Assembly (NCBI GenBank): GCA_025923175.1
Contig: JAICGL010000074.1
Coordinates: 1-11,063 of the forward strand
Length of the DNA: 11,063 nucleotides
Reading direction: 5' to 3'
Source of the DNA: Acidimicrobiia bacterium
Lineage (GTDB): Bacteria; Actinomycetota; Acidimicrobiia; IMCC26256; BP-133
The notes under the pieces were generated by a model that saw nothing but the letters and a program-made list of their open reading frames with translations, was not told the origin of the DNA and did not search any database. The first letter of the stretch is position 1; every line of letters starts with the position of its first letter. This document shows positions 6,215 to 11,063 of this stretch, in pieces. Position numbers and translations under genes: made by a program.

Positions 6215-7168
6215 ATGGACCGCAGAGCCGTGATCAGAAATCTCTTCCTCGGCGCCCTCGTCACCGGTCTCGGGCCGTTGGTCGGCGCAGGGGTCGATCC
6301 CGCCGCCGCCGGGGAGTCCCCCGAGACCTTGTGCCGATCCGCCTTCGGCGAGAGCGGCCCCGTCGGCGGCCCGGTCTCCGGGGCGGGCCCCTCGGGCGAC
6401 CCGATCGAGACAACGATCGGCTGGGATCCGTACGACTGGTCGGACGGGATCCGCGAGATCGTCACCTGCGTGAGCGTCGGCGGCCGCGCCGCCCCAGCCC
6501 TCACCACGTCGATCCCGGCGCCTCGCAACGACGGAAGTCTGGTCGTCAGCCTGATCCTGCCCCCCGGGGAGCCAGGGTCGCTGGTGTGCGAGCAGAGCAT
6601 TCTCGTGGGATCGGGCAGCGCGGCCGGCCGCAACCGGACCACGAGCCCGGTGTGTTTCAAGCTGCGCGCCGGCGAGGCCCCGCCCGGCCCCGGTGGCCCG
6701 GTCGCCGGTGGGGTTGTACCGGCACCCCCGGCACCCGCTGTTCCGGCCGCTCCGAGCCCGAAGCCCTCGGCGAAGGCGCCGGCGCCTCGGCCGGCATCGA
6801 CCCCTCCGGCGCGGACCGCCTTCGAGGGCGCTCGCGGCGGGACCGGTGTTTCCACCACCCGCCCGGGCACCCCCGACCCTGTGGCCGGGGTGGCCGTCCC
6901 GGCTCCGGCCTGGCCGGACCCGGCATCGCCGGCCGCGTCGGCGAAGGCCCGGCAGCCCGTCGCTGCTGCGTCCGCGCCGGCGCCTGCCACTGCACCTGCG
7001 TCGGGCGCGCAGGCCGCCGCGCCGGTGACCACCCTCGCCCGGACCGGCATTGACGACCACATCCCGTTGGCCAGCGCCGGCGGCTTCCTCGCCATCGGCG
7101 GCGCCGCCATCATCTTCGGCGCTCCCGGTGGGCGCCGCCGCGCGTCAGGGCGAGGTCGCGCCCGCTAG
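6215..7168 (+). CDS. Surface protein with LARTG cell-wall sorting signal
   Basis: 317 residues from ATG 6215; an in-frame GTG at 6191 would add 8 residues ahead of the signal peptide. The N-terminus MDRRAVIRNLFLGALVTG is an export signal with twin arginines (loosely Tat-like), with cleavage near residue 32. Residues 33-150 form a probably beta-rich domain with four cysteines (40, 85, 125, 147), which could make two disulfides. Residues 152-270 are a Pro/Ala-rich spacer. The C-terminus has LARTG (274-278), a hydrophobic stretch (283-302) and a basic tail (GRRRASGRGRAR), the tripartite sortase signal. LAXTG is the form favoured by class E sortases of high-GC Gram-positives, so covalent attachment to peptidoglycan is predicted. 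No sortase gene is in the window. The 3' end overlaps the convergent propeller gene by 24 bp. The function of the exposed domain is unknown. Confidence 0.85.
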   Translation: MDRRAVIRNLFLGALVTGLGPLVGAGVDPAAAGESPETLCRSAFGESGPVGGPVSGAGPSGDPIETTIGWDPYDWSDGIREIVTCVSVGGRAAPALTTSIPAPRNDGSLVVSLILPPGEPGSLVCEQSILVGSGSAAGRNRTTSPVCFKLRAGEAPPGPGGPVAGGVVPAPPAPAVPAAPSPKPSAKAPAPRPASTPPARTAFEGARGGTGVSTTRPGTPDPVAGVAVPAPAWPDPASPAASAKARQPVAAASAPAPATAPASGAQAAAPVTTLARTGIDDHIPLASAGGFLAIGGAAIIFGAPGGRRRASGRGRAR

Positions 7169-8191
7169 GACAGCCGGGGAGTCTGCTCGGCCGGCGAAGA
7201 GGCGGGGTGCCCCGGTGCCGTCCGACGCCACGGCGTAGATGTCGGACTCCACGCTGTAGAGGACGTTGCCGTCGTCGAGCCATTCCGCCTGGTCGTCGAC
7301 GTTGCGGGTCTCGGCCAGCGGGTGGTCTACGAGGGTGTCGAGGGAGAGAACGCTCAACCTCCACTTCACCTCGAGGGGCCCGTCGCCGGGCACCTTCTGC
7401 TTGAAGGCGATCCGTGTCCCGTCGGGCGAGAGGGAGGGGCACTCCACCCCGTCCCGCAGGACGTTGACCGTGCGGGTGGCGACGTCGCCCTCCACCAGGT
7501 ACGTGTGCCCGCCCGTCCCCAGCGTGGCGTAGAAGCGGCCGGACTGGCGGGCGAAGGTCACTCCCCAGTAGTTGAAGTCGACGCTCTCGAACCGCTTGCC
7601 GTCCTTGAAGGCGGTGAAGGTCTCGAGGTCGCCGAGCGACGTGCCGGTCGCCATGTCGTAGATCGAGGTGCGGGTGGAGAAGGCGCCGGTGACGGCGTAG
7701 GAGTCGCCGTTGACGAAGACGGTCGAGGCGCCGAGCCGGCCGTCGGGCGAGACCCTCGCCCGGCTGGGCAGGCCGGACAAGGACAGCTCGTGCTCGGTCC
7801 GGAAGTCGGCTCCGAAGATCCGGGCCCGGAAGGGCGAGGCGAACGGGTCCTCGTGCTCTTCGACCAGGCACAGACCGTGCCCGGCGGCCATGTGGACCCG
7901 GCTGCAGGCGTAGTCGGTGATCTGACGAAGACCGCCGGGCGCGCTGAGCGGCGTCAACGTCACGAATCCGGCCTCGGCGGCGGTCGAGAGGTTGCGGAAC
8001 ACCACATGGGGCTGCGCCTGCACGGCGGCCAGCGACTCCGGCGCCGCCGTCAAGGCTGTTGCCGCCTGCGTCAGGGCACGATGCCGGGAGTTGGAGTTGA
8101 GGACGTACCCGACCGCGAGCGACAGGCACGCCACACTCAGGGCGACAAACCCCAGAGCGCGCCATCGAGCCACCGGCACCGTGTCCTTCAC
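7145..8191 (-). CDS. Membrane-anchored beta-propeller-like (TolB/PD40-type) protein, copy A
   Basis: 348 residues from the GTG at 8191-8189, chosen because AGAAGG lies 4 nt upstream and the paralogue has its transmembrane helix at a similar place; the open frame extends further but without matching sequence. One N-terminal membrane helix (about residues 11-31, ALGFVALSVACLSLAVGYVL) anchors the protein, with the bulk outside. The exterior has WD40-like/PD40 blade signatures: SRARVSPDG, STVFVNGDSYA, FSTRTSIYDMATG, VDFNYWGVTF, GVECPSLSPDGTRIAFKQ and SDGTGAPRLF. Such propellers bind proteins or ligands; no catalytic motif is visible. It is divergent from the MFS gene across a 272-bp gap and is paralogous to the protein at 9774-10865. 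Its 3' end overlaps the LARTG gene tail to tail. The partner is unknown; a link with the MFS transporter is inferred from copy B. Confidence 0.87.
   Translation of the reverse strand: MKDTVPVARWRALGFVALSVACLSLAVGYVLNSNSRHRALTQAATALTAAPESLAAVQAQPHVVFRNLSTAAEAGFVTLTPLSAPGGLRQITDYACSRVHMAAGHGLCLVEEHEDPFASPFRARIFGADFRTEHELSLSGLPSRARVSPDGRLGASTVFVNGDSYAVTGAFSTRTSIYDMATGTSLGDLETFTAFKDGKRFESVDFNYWGVTFARQSGRFYATLGTGGHTYLVEGDVATRTVNVLRDGVECPSLSPDGTRIAFKQKVPGDGPLEVKWRLSVLSLDTLVDHPLAETRNVDDQAEWLDDGNVLYSVESDIYAVASDGTGAPRLFAGRADSPAVLAGATSP
7437..7459. repeat. Inverted identity arm within propeller copy A
   Basis: These 23 bp are the exact reverse complement of 10551-10573 in copy B; both encode LRDGVECP. 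Similarity continues through the SPDGTRIAFKQ codons with scattered mismatches. Confidence 0.85.
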
Positions 8192-8463
8192 GGCACCTTC
8201 TTCTCTCCGGAGACGGGCCGATCCCTTCCCAAACGGCCCATTCGGACATAGACCGCGATCTGGCCGTTGTGCCCTACGCAGCCGGGGTCCGATCGCCGAC
8301 ACTACGGGGCAGCCACAATTGGCGCAGATCTGTTTTGACGCGGTCCGGGACCGGGGGCACCCGGTGTTCGGGCGGCGAAGAGATACAGCGTTCAAGGTTG
8401 GTCTGAAACCCGCCGACACTGACGTCTGTCCGCCGAAGCCCGGAGGCCCCTCTGTACTCCTCA
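8192..8463. promoter_or_regulatory. Divergent control region between propeller A and the MFS operon
   Basis: This 272-bp gap should carry promoters for both directions. I see a perfect hairpin ACCGGG-GGCA-CCCGGT (8350-8365) and a direct repeat of CGCCGACACT at 8294-8303 and 8411-8420. A TTGACG at 8334-8339 resembles a -35 box, but no matching -10 was found. No reading frame here looks like a gene. Confidence 0.4.
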
Positions 8464-9777
8464 GTGCGAGACCGGCCGGCCCCGAACACCCCCGGGAGCC
8501 CGAACGGCCCCTCAGGGCCCGACGCCGAGGGCCCGGGCGCGCCTCCGCCCGGCGGCGGCCGCGGCCGCCGTCACAGGGTCGACCGCAACGTCAAGCTGCT
8601 CGGCGTCAACAGCCTGCTGACCGACATCTCGTCGGAGTCGGTCAACGCTGCTCTTCCCCTCTACCTCCGCAACATCATGGGCTGGTCGGCCCTGAGCTTC
8701 GGGCTCTTCGACGGCATCTACCAGGGGACGAGCGCCATCCTGCGGATCTTCGGCGGGCTCCACGCCGACCGCCACCGCCGCCACAAGGAGGTGGCCGGCG
8801 CCGGCTACGCCCTCTCCGCCGCCAGCAAGATCGGCCTGCTGGCCTCCACGACCGCCGCCCCCACGGCCGCCGTGCTGCTCGTCGACCGGATCGGCAAGGG
8901 CATCCGCACCGCCCCTCGCGACGCCCTCATCTCGCTCAGCAGCCGGCCGGAGAACATGGGGGAAGCGTTCGGCGTCCATCGGGCGCTCGACACCATCGGC
9001 GCGCTGCTCGGACCGCTCCTCGCCTTCGCCCTCCTCAAGTACACCGGCCGGGACTACAACTCGGTCTTCGTCGTGAGCCTCTGCGTGGCCCTGCTCGGCC
9101 TCGGCGTCCTCTTCTTCTTCGTACGGAATCCGCCCCGCGAGCAACTCGACGCAGCCAGAGCGCACGAGCTCACCCGCCGCGCCGGCCTGCGGGACCTGAT
9201 GGCCAACCTGGGCTTCCGCCGGCTCGCAGCCGTCGGGGGGCTCCTCAGCCTCGTGACGATCAGCGACGCCTTCATCTACCTGACGTACGAGAACCGGACC
9301 GACATGGATCCCACGTCGTTCCCGCTGCTCTTCACCGGGACGGCGCTCGCCTATCTCCTGCTCGCCGTCCCCCTCGGCCGCCTCGCCGACCGCATCGGGC
9401 GGGCACCGATCTTCATCGCCGGCTACGCCGTCCTGATCGGTTGCTACGTCGTGTTGCGCAGCGCCGGGCCCGGCCTGGCCACGGCCCTCCTGATGCTCGG
9501 CCTGCTCGGCACGTACTACGCCGCCACCGACGGCGTGCTCATGGCGATCGCCAGCACGGTCATTCCGGCGGAGTCGCGCACGAGCGGGCTGGCCTGGCTC
9601 ACGACCATCACCACCGCCGTCAAGCTGGTCGCCTCCATCCTCTTCGGGGTGCTGGTGACCGTGCAGGGCTACGACGGTGCCGTCTCGTTCTTCCTCGTCG
9701 GGTTGGTGGTGGTCGTTCCCATCGCCTGCCTGATCCTGTTCCGCCCGTCGAATCGCCACGAGGTGCCGGCCGCATGA
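8464..9777 (+). CDS. MFS transporter
   Basis: 437 residues. GTG 8464 is the only common start before the first helix; GGAGG at 8442-8446 is 17 nt away, so initiation may be weak or leaderless. A 38-residue polar Pro/Gly-rich cytoplasmic N-terminus is followed by about 12 hydrophobic segments. Family hallmarks: LLGVNSLLTDISSESVNAALPLYL in helix 1, the motif-A loop GGLHADRHRRHKEV, DRIGKGIRTAPRDALIS, FGVHRALDTIGALLGPLLAF, and a second motif-A loop GRLADRIGRAP between helices 8 and 9. The GKGIRTAPRDAL signature marks an MFS subgroup usually annotated as drug or small-molecule exporters, so efflux is likely, with substrate unknown. The stop overlaps the start of propeller copy B (ATGA, 9774-9777), implying cotranslation and fixed stoichiometry. 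Confidence 0.92.
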   Translation: MRDRPAPNTPGSPNGPSGPDAEGPGAPPPGGGRGRRHRVDRNVKLLGVNSLLTDISSESVNAALPLYLRNIMGWSALSFGLFDGIYQGTSAILRIFGGLHADRHRRHKEVAGAGYALSAASKIGLLASTTAAPTAAVLLVDRIGKGIRTAPRDALISLSSRPENMGEAFGVHRALDTIGALLGPLLAFALLKYTGRDYNSVFVVSLCVALLGLGVLFFFVRNPPREQLDAARAHELTRRAGLRDLMANLGFRRLAAVGGLLSLVTISDAFIYLTYENRTDMDPTSFPLLFTGTALAYLLLAVPLGRLADRIGRAPIFIAGYAVLIGCYVVLRSAGPGLATALLMLGLLGTYYAATDGVLMAIASTVIPAESRTSGLAWLTTITTAVKLVASILFGVLVTVQGYDGAVSFFLVGLVVVVPIACLILFRPSNRHEVPAA

Positions 9778-10865
9778 CCATCGCCCCGGAAAAGATGACC
9801 CGGCGCCGGCCGGGCGGTCCCGAAACCGAGTTGTCCGCACCGGAGGGGCAGCGGTGGCGGATCTTCGGTTTCATCGCCCTGTGCGTGGTGTGCGTCGCCG
9901 TGGCCGTCGGCTACGTCGCGGCCAACCGTGGCGAGGGCAAGCGCACGCTCGACGCCGAAGGTGCCATCGCCGCCGGGGCGCCCAGTGCCACCGAACTGCT
10001 CGGCCAGCCGCACATCCTGATGCGGGACATGGCCGCCGGGCAGGCCGGTTACGCAGGGGTCGTCCCCTCCGCCACGCCCGACGGCGAGCGGGCCGTCACC
10101 GACCTGGCCTGCTCCCGGATCTACATGGCCGCCGGCAACGGGATCTGCCTCTCCGACCGGGGCGACATCCTCAACCCGTACAAGGTCGTGTTCTTCGGGC
10201 CCGACTTCAAGGAGCGGTCCTCCAGCCCGCTGCCCGGTGTGCCGAGCCGGGCCCGGGTGTCGCCGGACGGGAAGTACGGCACCTCCACCGTGTTCGTGAC
10301 CGGCGACTCCTACGCCCCCGGCTCGTTCTCCACCCGCACGTCGGTCTGGGACATGGCCACCGGCGGCCACCTCGTCGACCTCGAGCAGTTCTCGGTCTCG
10401 ATGGGCGGGAAGCAGATCCAGCACGTCGACTTCAACTTCTGGGGCGTCACCTTCGACCCCGCCGACAGCAACCACTTCTTCGCCACGCTCGGGACCCAGG
10501 GCCACACCTACCTGGTGTCGGGTGACTTCGCCGCCAGGAAGGCCACCGTCCTGCGGGACGGGGTGGAGTGCCCGTCGCTCTCGCCCGACGGCACCCGCAT
10601 TGCCTTCAAGCAGCGGACGAGCGCCGGCGGCCCCGACCTCCCCACCTGGCAGCCGGCCGTGCTTGACCTCACCACGCTGAAGGACCACGCGCTCAGCGAG
10701 ACCCGCACCGTCGACGACCAGATCGAGTGGCTCGACAACGCGACCGTCGCCTACTCGGTCGACACCGGCATCGGCGCCCCCAGCATCTACGCGGCCTCGG
10801 CCGACGGAACCGGCGCCCCCCGCCTCCTGGTGGCCGACGCCGACTCCCCCTCGGTCTCCCGATAG
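9774..10865 (+). CDS. Membrane-anchored beta-propeller-like (TolB/PD40-type) protein, copy B
   Basis: 363 residues from ATG 9774. The frame is open far upstream, but that part runs antisense and out of frame through other genes and is not real. The cytoplasmic N-terminus is longer than in copy A (about 29 polar residues), then one membrane helix (30-50), then the exported propeller-like region: LACSRIYMAAGNGICL, VPSRARVSPDG, STVFVTGDSYA, FSTRTSVWDMATG, VDFNFWGVTF, FFATLGTQGHTYLV, GVECPSLSPDGTRIAFKQ and ADGTGAPRLLVADADSPS. The same blocks in the same order occur in copy A. Conserved cysteines (ACSR, GICL, VECP) are shared and may form disulfides. Coupling to the MFS gene suggests an extracellular accessory or sensing role for the transporter; this is inference. 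No enzymatic motif is seen. Confidence 0.9.
   Translation: MTIAPEKMTRRRPGGPETELSAPEGQRWRIFGFIALCVVCVAVAVGYVAANRGEGKRTLDAEGAIAAGAPSATELLGQPHILMRDMAAGQAGYAGVVPSATPDGERAVTDLACSRIYMAAGNGICLSDRGDILNPYKVVFFGPDFKERSSSPLPGVPSRARVSPDGKYGTSTVFVTGDSYAPGSFSTRTSVWDMATGGHLVDLEQFSVSMGGKQIQHVDFNFWGVTFDPADSNHFFATLGTQGHTYLVSGDFAARKATVLRDGVECPSLSPDGTRIAFKQRTSAGGPDLPTWQPAVLDLTTLKDHALSETRTVDDQIEWLDNATVAYSVDTGIGAPSIYAASADGTGAPRLLVADADSPSVSR
10551..10573. repeat. Inverted identity arm within propeller copy B
   Basis: Exact reverse complement of 7437-7459 in copy A, 23 bp. The pair brackets about 3.1 kb that includes the MFS gene. Confidence 0.85.
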
Positions 10866-10872
10866 CCCTTTC

Positions 10873-10910
10873 GGCGTTCGTTTACCGGGATAGAGCGGAA
10901 AAGGAACGCC
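10873..10910 (+). terminator. Weak inverted repeat after propeller B
   Basis: GGCGTTC (10873-10879) pairs with GAACGCC (10904-10910) across a 24-nt loop, starting 8 bp after the stop. A T6 run occurs at 10951-10956 but has only a weak 5-bp stem (GAGGG/CCCTC) before it. Termination in this stretch is likely by position, but neither element is canonical. Confidence 0.35.
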
Positions 10911-10968
10911 AATTCGGAGGGGCGGCACAGCGCGGCCACCCTCGGCGGTCTTTTTTCCTCGTAGCGTG

Positions 10969-10997
10969 GGAACCGGGTGCGTCTTCCGCTCGTCTGA
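10969..10997 (+). promoter_or_regulatory. ECF-sigma-type promoter candidate
   Basis: GGAACC (10969-10974), a 16-nt spacer, then CGTCTGA (10991-10997). GGAAC at -35 with CGTC at -10 and 16-17 nt spacing is the pattern of several actinobacterial extracytoplasmic-function sigma factors. Predicted initiation near 11003 would give a leader of about 22 nt carrying the ribosome-binding site of the next gene. I found no similar promoter in front of the other genes here. Confidence 0.5.
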
Positions 10998-11024
10998 AGG
11001 GGCGACACCGGAGGAGGAACTGAC

Positions 11025-11060
11025 GTGATCGAACCCGAGGCCGTGATCGACCCCGAGGCC
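11025..11060 (+). repeat. 18-bp tandem repeat at the gene start
   Basis: GTGATCGAACCCGAGGCC (11025-11042) is followed directly by a copy differing at one base (11043-11060), giving (V/M)IEPEA-VIDPEA. Whether the repeat continues cannot be seen. Confidence 0.8.
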
Positions 11061-11063
11061 GCA
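11025..11063 (+). CDS. Start of an unidentified gene (cut by window edge)
   Basis: GTG at 11025 is preceded by GGAGGAGG (11010-11017) with 7-nt spacing. The 13 visible codons read MIEPEAVIDPEAA. They comprise two nearly identical six-codon units, so the protein begins with an acidic repeat. Too little remains to identify it. The upstream ECF-like promoter and strong ribosome-binding site support a real start. Confidence 0.6.
   Translation, partial: MIEPEAVIDPEAA

Noticed and set aside
5785..7113. Long minus-strand frame opposite the protease and LARTG genes.
   Set aside because: Ala/Gly/Pro-rich shadow with no motif, while both plus-strand genes carry clear domain signatures.
8192..8419. 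N-terminal extension of propeller A that includes a Cys-x-x-Cys-x-Cys pattern.
   Set aside because: The paralogue shows no such extension, and the GTG at 8191 has a well-placed ribosome-binding site; the cysteines are chance in the intergenic region.
7992..9773. Upstream extension of the frame that contains propeller copy B.
   Set aside because: It runs antisense through propeller A and out of frame through the MFS gene, and is Arg/Pro-rich without motifs; the ATG at 9774 with ATGA overlap is the convincing start.
8512..9840. Long minus-strand frame opposite the MFS gene (442 codons).
   Set aside because: Composition is Glu/Gly/Asp-rich shadow sequence; the plus strand encodes a recognisable 12-helix transporter.

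Overview
The window is high-GC DNA with actinomycete-style gene structure: GTG and TTG starts, 4-bp start/stop overlaps, a cyclase/NB-ARC/LuxR regulator of the mycobacterial Rv0386 type, and a LAXTG-type cell-wall sorting signal. A high-GC Actinomycetota chromosome is the best reading. A class such as Acidimicrobiia is possible but cannot be settled from the sequence. I see no rRNA, tRNA, CRISPR array, transposase or phage gene.

Region 1 (1-4315) is a signalling block around a divergent control region. Leftward run a small stand-alone PAS protein and a metallo-beta-lactamase-fold hydrolase cut by the window edge; they overlap by 4 bp. Rightward runs a very large regulator: class III cyclase-like domain, NB-ARC-like ATPase, helical repeats and a C-terminal LuxR HTH. 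A one-base frame break near 1431-1439 separates the cyclase domain from the rest. The 180-bp gap between the two units holds a 13-bp perfect inverted repeat and a second nested fold.

Region 2 (4316-7168) holds three consecutive rightward genes for exported proteins: a Tyr/Gly/Arg/His-rich low-complexity protein with a Pro/Ala-rich tail, a small matrixin-like zinc protease, and a surface protein ending in LARTG, a hydrophobic stretch and a basic tail. They have separate upstream regions, with two short palindromes before the first and a strong hairpin after it, so they are probably separate transcripts with a common cell-envelope theme.

Region 3 (7145-10865) is an unusual symmetrical locus. 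A membrane-anchored beta-propeller-like protein is encoded leftward. Across a 272-bp divergent gap lies a rightward pair: an MFS transporter whose stop overlaps (ATGA) the start of a second propeller-like protein clearly paralogous to the first. The two propeller genes are inverted relative to each other and keep at least 23 bp of perfect inverted identity. The tight coupling suggests the propeller works with the transporter on the outer face of the membrane. The substrate cannot be read from sequence.

Region 4 (10866-11063) contains a weak inverted repeat, an ECF-sigma-like promoter candidate and the first 13 codons of a gene with a strong ribosome-binding site, which opens with an 18-bp tandem repeat.

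The best candidates for something undescribed are the MFS/propeller locus and the tyrosine-rich secreted protein.
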